From assembly GCA_020635355.1 (NCBI GenBank), contig JACJZW010000007.1:98208-162207 (forward strand): a stretch of DNA of 64,000 bases, in the 5' to 3' direction. Within the stretch, counting starts at the first letter, position 1, and each line of letters opens with the position of its first letter. The notes beneath the pieces were generated by a model that saw nothing but the letters and a program-made list of their open reading frames with translations, was not told the origin of the DNA and searched no databases. A program made the translations under genes and the position numbers. Below, piece after piece: positions 16,935 to 26,502 of the stretch. The stretch comes from Flavobacteriales bacterium (GTDB lineage Bacteria > Bacteroidota > Bacteroidia > NS11-12g > UBA9320).

Positions 16935-18884
16935 ATGACCAGACTGGTTGTTCTAAGTCTTCTGACGTGGTTATTCCTACCAGCTCATGGTCAGGAGTGG
17001 GTGGTAGATTCCGTTGATTATCAAGACCTCTCTCCCACCTATTACCGAAATCATATATATGACGTGCGGTTTGAATATGTTTCGTTTGGTGGCGGAAATT
17101 CAAGGATGGAATTACAAATACGTCAAACCAGCACTCAAGGAGATACACATGTGTTCATGTCGATTTCTGCCACTGAGGTGGACGATACGATTCCGAGCTA
17201 CATTGGATTTCAACCGTATTCAAATCTGATATGGGTAGGGGATACCGCGTATGTGGTGGGACTAACCAATCCTGGAAAACATCGGCATTATTTAATTGGC
17301 ATATACAACCAGCAAATTGTATCGGTGAATCGGTTTCCGGACATGATACCATTCTACTGGATTAAACTGGTGGGTGGAAAAGGTGGAGTCGCCGCTTTTG
17401 TAGAAAACGCCGGGAATCTGGAGATGTACTTATTCCAGGGCGGATACCTTTTTTTCAATCATACGTTTGAAAACACCAGAGCCGTTCACATTTCCGATGT
17501 GGATTGGACCAATAATTTGGTTCTGCTGTTTCGAGCGGAGCTAAAATCGCTGGAATCTACCTTGAATTTAACGGTATCTGATTTTTCCGGCTACACCATT
17601 TGGAATCACACCATTCAAACCGATAGTTTCCGTTTAGGGTACCTGAATCCCATGTTCTGGCCATCCAACTCGGTCTCCCTTTTGTATTCGAATCCGTATT
17701 ATCTCACCTGGAAAAATCCGGATTATACCATCAGCGATCTCACGACCAATTATCATTCCTTCTACCGGTTGGTTGGCTTTGACGCCTTTTCCGGAAATCA
17801 AATCAGAACGACCGATTTAAAACCGTCCTTGTGCCGACTCAATCAGGATGGAAATTTGGTCAATATGATTTACCATCAACCCACGCTGGTGCGTGATACG
17901 CTGGTAATTGGCTACCAATTGTCAACCGATTTGGGATTAAACCTTCCGTGTGTTGCGTGGGTAGATTCATCGCACCAAGTAGTGAACTATAAGCGGTTTA
18001 CTGAACTGCCCGGTGGACTTTCAAACACCGATCGACTTTTGAATATTTTTCCGTCCGAGTCAGGGGTAGCCATGGCCTTCACCCCCACCTCTGGAACCAA
18101 CTTGTTTAACACCTTCCTGGGCATCTCATCCGAAAAATGTGCCTCAGCCAATTGCACAGATGGAACGTGTGATGACGCCTCCTTCCCCAATCATCTTCCT
18201 CGTTCATTTGGTGCAGGAATGGATTGCCAGGAGCGATTTTGTCCTCCCTATTTTCAGTCCTTCCGATTGCGCTCCAGCTGGTTTATTAACGAAGCACCCA
18301 ACGGACAACCGGAGGTATCTGCCTCTATGGTCACCATTCGCGGCATGCGGGATGATCAGGTCTATTTCAGGGAACCACTGAGAAATTTGTATCGCAACAT
18401 TGTCTTTTCGGGCAATACAACCTCCTACAGAAACATGAAGGCCGATGTTTGTTTGCCGGATTTTGATCAGTGTTACGCCCTATCGTTCGACTCCCTAAAG
18501 ACCAGAAAATATCGGATGGATTTAATCCTGGAATCGGATTACTACACCTATGACGTGACGTCCATAGATTTCCCTATTTCGGACACCTTTCAACTTTACA
18601 TCCGGAATGGCCAATTCAGTACTACGTGTGAAGACCAGATTCTTTCATCAACCCATGTTTACCCCAACCCAACATCTGATCAGATTGTCATCGACCACCC
18701 GGGCAGCGGGTTATGGTCGAGCTTTGAATTGTATGACCTAAGCGGACAGAAAGTTCATTCCGGTCAGTTCTTGAACTACACGCCATCGCGATTGGACGTT
18801 AGTAAACTGCGTTCGGGAATGTATGTTTTGCTGATTTGGGATGGTGAGGGAGTTCAATCATCCAAAAAGATCATCAAGCTCTAA
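16935..18884 (+). CDS. T9SS type A sorting domain protein, function unknown
   Basis: Secreted 649-residue protein. The signal peptide is MTRLVVLSLLTWLFLPAHGQ. The body is rich in aromatic residues and beta-strand-like stretches with no enzyme motif I can name. A cysteine-rich segment near residues 395-440 (CASANCTDGTCDD, CQERFCPP) probably forms disulfides. The C-terminus is a T9SS type A sorting domain: HVYPNPTSDQIVI, LYDLSGQKV and a final basic SSKKIIKL. The protein would be exported by Sec and then moved to the surface or medium by the Por machinery. It ends tail to tail with udk, overlapping by four bases. Confidence 0.85.
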   Translation: MTRLVVLSLLTWLFLPAHGQEWVVDSVDYQDLSPTYYRNHIYDVRFEYVSFGGGNSRMELQIRQTSTQGDTHVFMSISATEVDDTIPSYIGFQPYSNLIWVGDTAYVVGLTNPGKHRHYLIGIYNQQIVSVNRFPDMIPFYWIKLVGGKGGVAAFVENAGNLEMYLFQGGYLFFNHTFENTRAVHISDVDWTNNLVLLFRAELKSLESTLNLTVSDFSGYTIWNHTIQTDSFRLGYLNPMFWPSNSVSLLYSNPYYLTWKNPDYTISDLTTNYHSFYRLVGFDAFSGNQIRTTDLKPSLCRLNQDGNLVNMIYHQPTLVRDTLVIGYQLSTDLGLNLPCVAWVDSSHQVVNYKRFTELPGGLSNTDRLLNIFPSESGVAMAFTPTSGTNLFNTFLGISSEKCASANCTDGTCDDASFPNHLPRSFGAGMDCQERFCPPYFQSFRLRSSWFINEAPNGQPEVSASMVTIRGMRDDQVYFREPLRNLYRNIVFSGNTTSYRNMKADVCLPDFDQCYALSFDSLKTRKYRMDLILESDYYTYDVTSIDFPISDTFQLYIRNGQFSTTCEDQILSSTHVYPNPTSDQIVIDHPGSGLWSSFELYDLSGQKVHSGQFLNYTPSRLDVSKLRSGMYVLLIWDGEGVQSSKKIIKL

Positions 18885-19528
18885 AGGCTCTTTCTGGCAG
18901 AAGCTGTGCTCAGCACTTGAACACAATGATCCGAAAACACCTTGAAGGAGTGATCGAAATGACTGTTGTTCACAACGATCATATCTACGGAATCCCGATG
19001 GGGCATCATGTGTTCCTCGTACGCCGGCATAAAATGCTCATTCCATTGATACCGGATCATTTCTTCGGGAATACCCCGCTCATTCAGATCGCGTTTCATC
19101 CGGCGCTTGAACATGATGTCGGGTCTGGCTTCAATAAACACCTTAAGGTCGAACAACCTGGAAAGTTTGTCTTCGGCATAGATAAACAAACCTTCGATGA
19201 TGAGGATGGGTGCCGACTTAAACACCAATTCCTTTGGAAACGCTCCCGGATTGTTGAACGTATATTCAATCATTCTCACCTCCTGTCCTTTGGCGAGTGT
19301 TTTTACATCCCGTATCAAACGCTTGAAATCAATGGCCTCCGGAAGATCAAAATTTACCTCGCCATTGGCATCCACCTGCTGGTCTGATAAACTTTTATAA
19401 TAATTATCCTGAGAGATAACACAGAGTTCGTTTGTATTGAATTGCTCGCGTAACCGGTTGATAAACGTGGTTTTACCCGAGGCACTCCCCCCGGCAATTC
19501 CTATGATGTATGGTAGGGTTTTGGACAT
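18881..19528 (-). CDS. udk: Uridine kinase
   Basis: Phosphorylates uridine and cytidine to the monophosphates in pyrimidine salvage, in the cytoplasm. The 215-residue protein has the P-loop GGSASGKTTF (residues 13-22), ISQDNYYKSL with the substrate-binding tyrosines, NFDLPEAIDF, IEGLFIYAED and RRMKRDLNERG, all typical of uridine kinase; the length is usual. Start: ATG at 19528 lies seven bases after a TAATTTTG box. Convergent with the T9SS gene and divergent from tetR. Confidence 0.94.
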   Translation of the reverse strand: MSKTLPYIIGIAGGSASGKTTFINRLREQFNTNELCVISQDNYYKSLSDQQVDANGEVNFDLPEAIDFKRLIRDVKTLAKGQEVRMIEYTFNNPGAFPKELVFKSAPILIIEGLFIYAEDKLSRLFDLKVFIEARPDIMFKRRMKRDLNERGIPEEMIRYQWNEHFMPAYEEHMMPHRDSVDMIVVNNSHFDHSFKVFSDHCVQVLSTASARKSL

Positions 19529-19535
19529 TCCGCGT

Positions 19536-19543
19536 CAAAATTA
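19536..19543 (-). promoter_or_regulatory. -7 box of udk
   Basis: Minus-strand TAATTTTG, perfect TAnnTTTG, ending seven bases before the udk ATG, so a near-leaderless mRNA is predicted. A TTG lies 11 bases upstream of the box, too close for the classic -33 element. Confidence 0.5.
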
Positions 19544-19654
19544 AGGCACTCTTGCAATTCTTTTCATGTTGATCCGTCTTCACACACATGAATATGAATT
19601 CAGGGCGATTATCTACCCAAACGATGCATTTATCGAATGACTAAACTTTTATCA

Positions 19655-19682
19655 GGAAACTTTAAACACTCACAAAGTTTCC
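19655..19682. promoter_or_regulatory. Inverted-repeat operator upstream of tetR
   Basis: GGAAACTTT (19655-19663), a 10-base spacer, AAAGTTTCC (19674-19682): two perfect 9-base arms. It covers the region where the -33 element of the tetR promoter must lie and ends four bases before the -7 box. It is the obvious binding site for the TetR protein encoded next to it; a bound repressor would block the whole efflux operon, giving autorepression. Confidence 0.75.
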
Positions 19683-19686
19683 AAAT

Positions 19687-19694
19687 TACTTTTG
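19687..19694 (+). promoter_or_regulatory. -7 box of the tetR-efflux operon
   Basis: TACTTTTG, perfect TAnnTTTG, 12 bases before the ATG at 19707 and directly downstream of the inverted repeat. The best upstream element is TTT at 19661-19663 inside the repeat. Confidence 0.55.
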
Positions 19695-19706
19695 CGGCCG
19701 ATTTTA

Positions 19707-20318
19707 ATGGAGACCTCAGAAAAGTTGCTGATCCGTTCACTGGAAATGTTCATGCGCTACGGCATTAAGAGCGTAAGTATGGACGATATCGCCAGTGAAA
19801 TGGGCATGAGTAAGAAGACGTTGTACCAATACGTCAAGGACAAGCGCGACCTGGTTAATCAATCGGTGAATTACCATTTCACCCAGGATCGGGAAGCGTG
19901 CAGTCGTGTGCTTGGGCACTCGAGCAATGCCATCGAACAGATGTTGGACATTGCCTCCCATGTGATTCAGATGATGCGTCAGATGAATCCGTCCACTATT
20001 TACGATTTGCGGAAATACTATCCGGAAGGATGGAAAAAATTTGAAGAGCACCGAAAAGTATTCATCGTATCCTGTATCCGGGATAACATTCAGAATGGAA
20101 AGGAAAACGGGTTGTACCGACCTGAATTGTCCGAGGATGTTATCGCCAAAATCTACATCACATTGATTGACGCCTCCGTTAACCCAACCTCCGAATTGGC
20201 CGAACTTCAGAATTATTCGGAGATTATCCGACAAGTAATAGACTACCACCTCCATGCCATCACTACTCATGAAGGCCGGGAGTATTTATATAAACACATC
20301 GAAGCCCTCAACCTATGA
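19707..20318 (+). CDS. TetR/AcrR family transcriptional regulator
   Basis: Probable repressor of the efflux genes behind it. The 203-residue protein has an N-terminal TetR helix-turn-helix: ETSEKLLIRSLEMFMRYGI, SMDDIASEMGMSKKTLYQYV and KDKRDLV (about residues 2-52). The rest is an all-helical ligand-binding and dimerisation domain of unknown specificity. Start: ATG at 19707 rather than the TTG at 19692, which overlaps the -7 box. The stop overlaps the tolC start by four bases (ATGA), so regulator and pump are one operon. The palindrome at 19655-19682 is the likely operator. Confidence 0.9.
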   Translation: METSEKLLIRSLEMFMRYGIKSVSMDDIASEMGMSKKTLYQYVKDKRDLVNQSVNYHFTQDREACSRVLGHSSNAIEQMLDIASHVIQMMRQMNPSTIYDLRKYYPEGWKKFEEHRKVFIVSCIRDNIQNGKENGLYRPELSEDVIAKIYITLIDASVNPTSELAELQNYSEIIRQVIDYHLHAITTHEGREYLYKHIEALNL

Positions 20319-21703
20319 AACACCCCAAAACACGAGTACTCATCTCCGCGATTCTGATGCTGTTCTCGTTGTCTGTTTCTGCCCAAACGCAGAAAATGAC
20401 CTTGAGTCAGGCGGTTGATTATGCCTTATCTCATTCGGCTCAGGCGCAAAACGCCAATCTGGACATTAAGAACAGTGAGCAGGAAGTAAAGAGCATCGTC
20501 TCCACCGGTTTGCCTCAGGTTAACGGATCGTTCAACTTTACCCACAACGTTCAGATTGCCTCCATGCAATTGCCGGATTTCATTTCGCCGGCAGTTTATG
20601 GCGTTTTGATCAATGAAGGTTTGCTGCCCCAGGATCGATTCCGGGCTGGTATGCCTCAAACCGTACAATTCGGTGCACCCAGTTCCTTGACCGGAATGGT
20701 TAATCTCAATCAATTGGTATTCGACGGAACCTACTTTTTGGGATTGAAAGCAGCCAAACAGTACGTCTTATTGTCGGAATTCCTCCGTGATAACACGCAT
20801 GCATCAGTATCGGAACAAACTCAGAAAGCCTTTTTTGGTGCCCTCATCGCCGAACAAAATGTTGGTCTGGTTGATCAAAGTCTGATCAACATCCGCAAGA
20901 CGTATGAAGAAACCCTGGCCCTTCAAAAAGCCGGATTTGCTGAGCAGTTGGACGTGGATCGACTCAAACTGTCCATGACACAACTGGAAACACAATCATT
21001 GAATCTCAAGTTACAACGCGACGTCTTGATGAAGATTCTTAAGGTTACCATTGGAATGGATGTAAATGCGCCGCTTGAACTAGAAGGCGATCTGGCTAAT
21101 TACCTCAAGGTTGCACCCACCGCTACAAAAGCCGATATCCAAAATAGACCAGAGTACCAGGTGTTGCAGCAACAGCTCATCATGGACTCCATGAATATCA
21201 AGCGGTACAAAGTGGGCTATCTTCCTTCCCTTACCCTGAATGCTTCGTACCAACAAAATAGTTTCGCCTCGGAAGCCGAATTCAAAGGATTAGGCAAAAC
21301 ATGGAATCCGGGTACCAGCTATGGCTTCAACCTGAGCATCCCCATCTTTGACGGTCTGTACAAACAGGCCAAGCTTTCACAGGCTAAAATTCAGCTGGAA
21401 CAGGATCAGAATACGTTCCGCCAAACAGCCAATTCCCTCTTGTTTCAGGCCGAGCAATCCAAACTGAATTTACAGATGCAGGAACGCACCTTGGCTACTC
21501 AAAAACAGAGCCGCGATCTGGCGCTCACCATTTATGAAACAACCCTGAAAAAATTCAATGAAGGTGTGGCAACTTCCTTCGAACTGGTGAAGGCCGATTC
21601 TGATAAAACAGCGGCCGAAATCGACTATCACAATGCCATATATCAGCGTTTGCTGGCACAAATAGAACTTGACAAATCCCTCGGAAACCTAATTAAGAAA
21701 TAA
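20315..21703 (+). CDS. TolC family outer membrane efflux protein
   Basis: Outer-membrane channel of a tripartite efflux pump. The 462-residue protein has a signal peptide (MKHPKTRVLISAILMLFSLSVSAQ) followed by the two long coiled-coil/beta-strand repeats of the TolC fold. Visible are MTLSQAVDYALSHSAQAQNA, LPQVNGS, the mid-protein LPSLTLNASY and SIPIFDGLYKQAKLSQAKI, and a final HNAIYQRLLAQIELDKSLG. It overlaps tetR by four bases and its stop codon overlaps the adaptor start by one base, so it works with the adaptor and permease downstream. Confidence 0.93.
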   Translation: MKHPKTRVLISAILMLFSLSVSAQTQKMTLSQAVDYALSHSAQAQNANLDIKNSEQEVKSIVSTGLPQVNGSFNFTHNVQIASMQLPDFISPAVYGVLINEGLLPQDRFRAGMPQTVQFGAPSSLTGMVNLNQLVFDGTYFLGLKAAKQYVLLSEFLRDNTHASVSEQTQKAFFGALIAEQNVGLVDQSLINIRKTYEETLALQKAGFAEQLDVDRLKLSMTQLETQSLNLKLQRDVLMKILKVTIGMDVNAPLELEGDLANYLKVAPTATKADIQNRPEYQVLQQQLIMDSMNIKRYKVGYLPSLTLNASYQQNSFASEAEFKGLGKTWNPGTSYGFNLSIPIFDGLYKQAKLSQAKIQLEQDQNTFRQTANSLLFQAEQSKLNLQMQERTLATQKQSRDLALTIYETTLKKFNEGVATSFELVKADSDKTAAEIDYHNAIYQRLLAQIELDKSLGNLIKK

Positions 21704-22857
21704 TGAAATCAACCAAAATCTTAACCGTTCTCACCGTTTTAGCTGTACTTATTTCAGCCTGCGGTGGACCAAAATCCAGTGAACTTGATAAGAAGAAGGA
21801 AGAACTGGCCAAAAAAGAAAAGGCATTGGCTGATTTAAAGGCCGAGATCAAAACCCTGCAAACTGCGATTGAGCAGTTGGATACTGAAATGCGCGACAAT
21901 TCCATTGCCGTGTATGCCGAGGAATTGCGAAAAGGAGAGTTTAAGAACCCCTTCCAACTTCAAGGATTGGTGGAATCCGACCAAAATGTCATGATTACCC
22001 CTGAAGTTCCGGCTCGGATTACTTCCATCGCCGTACGCGAGGGTCAGCACGTGGAAGCCGGTCAGGTTATTGCCCAATTGGATGCATCCATTGCACAATC
22101 TCAAGTTGCCGAATTATCGTCGGCATTAACACTAGCCGAGACCAACTACCTCAAGCAGAAAAGCCTATGGGATCAGAAAATCGGTTCAGAGATGCAATAC
22201 CTACAAGCGAAAAATCAATTCGACAATTTGACGAAGAGTTTGGAAACAGCCAAAAAACAATTGGCCAAATACACGCTTCGCTCCCCTATTTCCGGTACCG
22301 TTGACGAGATTATGGCCAACGCCGGCGAATTGGTTGGAAGCATGACCGGTGGTCCGGTTGCCCGGGTGGTTAACCTGTCGAGCGTAAAGATCAAAGCCAA
22401 TGTTTCTGAGAAGTATGTAGACCAAATCCGCAAGGGTCAGGAAGTGGAAGTTTACCTCCCCTCCATTGATCTCACGCTTCGCGAGAAGGTGGAAGCTGTT
22501 GGAAATGTGATCGACGTCAACAACAGAACCTTTTCGGTATACGTGCGACCCACATCGGCAAAAACGCGATTGAAGCCAAACATGTTAGCTTTAATTACCG
22601 CGTATGACTTTGTGGAAAGTGAGGTAATCACCATCCCAACGAAGCTGGTTCGAAACGACAACGGAACCGATTACGTACTTACACTTGAAAAGCGCGGCGA
22701 TAAGCGAATTGTACGCAAAACACCGATTGAGATAGAGAAAGAATTTGCTTCACTTACCATCGTTAAATCCGGATTAAATGCCGGAGACCTCATTATTACC
22801 GAAGGGTATAACAGCGTGGTGGAAAATGATGAAGTAAAAATCATGAATAAGAAGTAA
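21703..22857 (+). CDS. RND efflux periplasmic adaptor lipoprotein
   Basis: Membrane-fusion protein linking the RND permease to TolC. The 384-residue protein is a lipoprotein (lipobox LISAC, C20). Unusually, an Lys/Glu-rich predicted coiled coil (about residues 25-65, SSELDKKKEELAKKEKAL) comes before the first barrel-sandwich segment, QGLVESDQNVMITPEVP. The lipoyl-like halves GQHVEAGQVIAQLDAS and LRSPISGTVDEIMANAGELV frame the normal hairpin, and beta-barrel and membrane-proximal domains follow. It starts at an ATG overlapping the tolC stop and ends eight bases before the permease. Confidence 0.92.
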   Translation: MKSTKILTVLTVLAVLISACGGPKSSELDKKKEELAKKEKALADLKAEIKTLQTAIEQLDTEMRDNSIAVYAEELRKGEFKNPFQLQGLVESDQNVMITPEVPARITSIAVREGQHVEAGQVIAQLDASIAQSQVAELSSALTLAETNYLKQKSLWDQKIGSEMQYLQAKNQFDNLTKSLETAKKQLAKYTLRSPISGTVDEIMANAGELVGSMTGGPVARVVNLSSVKIKANVSEKYVDQIRKGQEVEVYLPSIDLTLREKVEAVGNVIDVNNRTFSVYVRPTSAKTRLKPNMLALITAYDFVESEVITIPTKLVRNDNGTDYVLTLEKRGDKRIVRKTPIEIEKEFASLTIVKSGLNAGDLIITEGYNSVVENDEVKIMNKK

Positions 22858-22865
22858 GCCGAACC

Positions 22866-25800
22866 ATGGATAAGATTAAAGAAGTAATCAAGGAATTTCG
22901 GCTGAGTTCCTGGTCGGTTAACAACAAGACCTCGGTCTATGTGATGATGTTTATCATCACGTTAATCGGTTGGATGAGCTACGGCTCCATGCCGAAGGAA
23001 AGCTTTCCTGAGATCAAGCAACCAACGGTGTACATCAATACACCCTATCCAGGTAATTCACCGGTGGATATGGAAAATTTGGTGACCCGTCCCATTGAAC
23101 AGGAAATCAATACCATCAGTGGGTTAAAGAAACTCACGTCAACCTCCATTCAGGATTTTTCGGTGATCATAGCCGAGTTTGAATTGGATTTGCCATCAGC
23201 CGAAGTGTTGCAAGAAGTAAAAGATGCGGTAGATCGCGCTAAGCCAGACTTACCAAACGACCTTCCGGCTGATCCCAATGTAATGGAACTGGACTTCTCT
23301 GAATTTCCGGTAATGAACGTCAATGTATCCGGGAACTATCCGCAGAAAAAACTGAAGGAATATGCCGAATATCTGCAGGAAAAATTCGAAAATCTTCCTC
23401 AGGTATCCGCAGCCGACATCAGTGGATTAACCGAAGAAGAGGTAGAGATTGCCATTGATCGGGTTAAAATGGAAGCCCTGGAAATCTCGTTGAACGATGT
23501 GGAGCAAGCCATTACGGGTGAGAATATCACCATGAGCGGCGGCGACATTAAGAGCATTGAAGGAAGTGATATCACCCGGAGAAGTATTCGGATTGAAGGG
23601 GAGTTTAAGGACTACCACGATATTGAAGATGTAATCATTAAGAATGAATTTCAGAACATCGTCTATCTCCGCGACATTGGTGAAGTTCACTTCGGACAAA
23701 AGGAACCAACCAGTTTTGCACGTCTGAATAACAAGCCCGTTGTTACCCTGGATGTCAAAAAGAAAAGCGGTGGGAACTTGTTGGATGCTGCCGATGGTAT
23801 TCAGCGAATCATTGACAAGTCTAAGGAAGACGTACTGCCAAAGGATTTGGAAATTGTGGTTACCAATGACCAATCCAAATTCACTCGGATGACGGTGAAC
23901 AACCTCGAGAACTCCATCATCATGGGTGTAATTCTGGTGGTTGTGGTCTTGATTTTCTTTCTAGGTCTCCGAAACTCACTGTTTGTTGGTATTGCCATTC
24001 CCCTGTCGATGCTGATGGGTATTGCCATCCTGAATTTTGGAGGCACAACCCTGAACATGATGGTGTTGTTCTCCCTCATTCTCGCCTTGGGGATGTTGGT
24101 GGATAACGGCATCGTTGTAGTTGAAAACATCTATCGACTGCGAACAGAAGGCAAGAATGCCGAACGCTCGTCCAAGGAAGGTGTAGGCGAGGTTGCCTCA
24201 GCGATCATTTCATCAACCGCCACTACCGTTGCTGCTTTCGTTCCCCTCCTCTTCTGGAAGGATTTGATGGGTGAATTCATGAAGTATCTGCCCATTACCT
24301 TGATCATCGTTCTCTCTTCATCCCTGTTTGTTGCCCTTGTGGTTAACCCGGTACTCACAACCGATCTTATGAAAGTGGGTGTACAGGAACGAAGTAGAGG
24401 AAAACGCTTCTGGACTCGAATGCTCATTGCCTTGGTAATTGGCATTGTGCTGGTTATTCCATCCGGTACCCGAGTTGTTGGTGGCTTGTTTCTAGCCGGC
24501 TTTTTGATTTCGGTCATCAATCGGTACATCCTTACCCCGGGTGGTCATTACTTCATGGAAAACATGATGCCCAAACTTGAAAACGGGTACGCACAGTTTG
24601 CCAGTTGGGCACTCCATGGAAGCCGACCAATATGGTTGTTCCTGAGCATGATTGTGATGATGTTTGGCTCGTTGATGTTTTTCGGTATGAGCAATCCTAA
24701 GATTGTATTCTTCCCGGAAAATGAGCCGAAGTACGTCAACATTTTTGTGGAAGCCCCATTGGGAACCGACATCTACAAGACCGATGTACTTACCAAGAAA
24801 TTGGAAGAGCGGGTGAAGTTGGCCATTGAGCCTTATGGACATTTTGTTGAGGCCACATTGGCCCAGGTGGGTGAAAAAACATCTGACCCCAATGAAGGTC
24901 CACAAAGTGGATCCTCCCCTAACAAAGCGCGGATTACTGTTTCCTTCATCGAATATGAAAAACGGGCATTGAGCGACTACGAATTGGTGAGTACCAGTAA
25001 GATCATGCAGGACATCAAGGATTCATGCCGTGACTTTCCGGAAGCTCAGCTCACCTTTGCCAAGGACAATATGGGACCTCCGGTTGGGAAGCCCATCAAC
25101 GTGGAAGTAAAGGGAGAGGATTATCTCACGCTGATCTCAGAAGTTGAACGCATCAAGAAAAAGATGGAAGACGCCCAAATCCCGGGTGTTGACCAACTGA
25201 AAACCGATCTTGAGCTGGGTAAACCCATGTTGAATATTTCTGTAAATCGGGAAGCAGCCCGACGATTTGGCTTGAGTACAGGTCAGATTGCTGCCACCCT
25301 GAGAACCGCCTTATTGGGTAAAGAAATCACCAAGTATAAGGAAGGCGAAGACGATTACGAAGTTCAGCTGCGATTCAAGGAGAACTACCGATATAATCTG
25401 GACAATTTGTTGAATACCGTAATCACCTTCCGAAATATGGCTACCGGTAAAATTTCGCAGGTTCCCATTTCGGCTGTCACCAACGTAGATTTCAACTCGA
25501 CCTATGGAACGGTAAAACGAAAAGACCTCGATCGGGTTATTTCCATCTACTCAGAGGTAGAAGAAGGGTTTAATGCCAATGAAATTGTAGGCAAGTTCAA
25601 AACCCTACTCGCCGATCACGACATCAAGGAGGGCTATGAGTTTAAATTCACAGGAGAACAGGAAGAGCAATCGGCCTCCACTGAATTTCTTATGGGAGCC
25701 ATGTTATTGGCCGTATTCATCATCTTCTTGATCATTGTAACTCAGTTCAACTCCATCGTAGGACCTGTAATCATTATGTTCTCGGTGTTGTTCTCTACCA

Positions 25801-26318
25801 TTGGGGTATTCTTAGGATTTGGAATATTCCGAATGCCGTTCTCCATCATGATGAGCGGGATCGGTATTATTTCCTTGGCCGGTGTGGTGGTGAATAACGC
25901 CATCGTACTGATTGACTACACCAACTTGCTCAGAGAACGAAAACGCGCGGAATTGGGCATCAGCAAAAGCGAACGACTTCCGAAAGAGATTGTACTAAGT
26001 ACCATCGTAGAAGGAGGAAAAACGCGATTGCGTCCGGTGTTGCTAACAGCCATTACAACCGTTCTAGGGTTGGTTCCATTGGCCATTGGTATGAACATCA
26101 ATTTTGGTTCGCTGCTTCGCGAATTTGATCCACAGTTCTATGTTGGTGGAGATAACGCGGAATTCTGGGGACCTATGGCATGGACCGTAATCTTCGGATT
26201 GGTCTTTGCAACCTTCCTCACGCTCATCATTGTACCGGTTATGTACTGGCTCAGTGACTCCCTGACCCATCGAGTAAAAAAACTCTTTGGGGCCGGACGG
26301 CGTGAAGCAAATGTGTAA
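22866..26318 (+). CDS. RND efflux transporter permease subunit (AcrB/MexB type)
   Basis: Proton-driven inner-membrane pump of 1,150 residues. It has the N-terminal transmembrane helix, porter-domain segments (SFPEIKQPTVYINTPYPGNS), the TM4 motif LILALGMLVDNGIVVVENI with the proton-relay Asp, a second repeat with FTGEQEEQSAST, and GIISLAGVVVNNAIVLIDY in TM10. Extra membrane segments in the middle (residues about 510-570) make it longer than AcrB (about 1,050). It is the last gene of the tetR operon and is followed by a strong terminator. The lack of metal-pump features points to an organic substrate; which one is not visible. Confidence 0.94.
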   Translation: MDKIKEVIKEFRLSSWSVNNKTSVYVMMFIITLIGWMSYGSMPKESFPEIKQPTVYINTPYPGNSPVDMENLVTRPIEQEINTISGLKKLTSTSIQDFSVIIAEFELDLPSAEVLQEVKDAVDRAKPDLPNDLPADPNVMELDFSEFPVMNVNVSGNYPQKKLKEYAEYLQEKFENLPQVSAADISGLTEEEVEIAIDRVKMEALEISLNDVEQAITGENITMSGGDIKSIEGSDITRRSIRIEGEFKDYHDIEDVIIKNEFQNIVYLRDIGEVHFGQKEPTSFARLNNKPVVTLDVKKKSGGNLLDAADGIQRIIDKSKEDVLPKDLEIVVTNDQSKFTRMTVNNLENSIIMGVILVVVVLIFFLGLRNSLFVGIAIPLSMLMGIAILNFGGTTLNMMVLFSLILALGMLVDNGIVVVENIYRLRTEGKNAERSSKEGVGEVASAIISSTATTVAAFVPLLFWKDLMGEFMKYLPITLIIVLSSSLFVALVVNPVLTTDLMKVGVQERSRGKRFWTRMLIALVIGIVLVIPSGTRVVGGLFLAGFLISVINRYILTPGGHYFMENMMPKLENGYAQFASWALHGSRPIWLFLSMIVMMFGSLMFFGMSNPKIVFFPENEPKYVNIFVEAPLGTDIYKTDVLTKKLEERVKLAIEPYGHFVEATLAQVGEKTSDPNEGPQSGSSPNKARITVSFIEYEKRALSDYELVSTSKIMQDIKDSCRDFPEAQLTFAKDNMGPPVGKPINVEVKGEDYLTLISEVERIKKKMEDAQIPGVDQLKTDLELGKPMLNISVNREAARRFGLSTGQIAATLRTALLGKEITKYKEGEDDYEVQLRFKENYRYNLDNLLNTVITFRNMATGKISQVPISAVTNVDFNSTYGTVKRKDLDRVISIYSEVEEGFNANEIVGKFKTLLADHDIKEGYEFKFTGEQEEQSASTEFLMGAMLLAVFIIFLIIVTQFNSIVGPVIIMFSVLFSTIGVFLGFGIFRMPFSIMMSGIGIISLAGVVVNNAIVLIDYTNLLRERKRAELGISKSERLPKEIVLSTIVEGGKTRLRPVLLTAITTVLGLVPLAIGMNINFGSLLREFDPQFYVGGDNAEFWGPMAWTVIFGLVFATFLTLIIVPVMYWLSDSLTHRVKKLFGAGRREANV

Positions 26319-26344
26319 TTGTGTTGACTTAACTTAGTGTATAG

Positions 26345-26371
26345 AAAGGGAGCCTCGGCTCCCTTTTTTTT
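26345..26371 (+). terminator. Rho-independent terminator of the efflux operon
   Basis: AAAGGGAGC, loop CTCG, GCTCCCTTT, then more T (eight in a row including the stem end). It lies 27 bases after the permease stop. Confidence 0.88.
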
Positions 26372-26502
26372 ATGCCAAAAGATGGATGAATCCTAGTGAT
26401 CCCATAGACGGTTTGTTGAATTTAAATGAACCCGAGAATGGTTCGCTAAACGGTATCAAGAAAGTTATTCAATTTACCTGGTGACGCAGATATCCGTACC
26501 CA

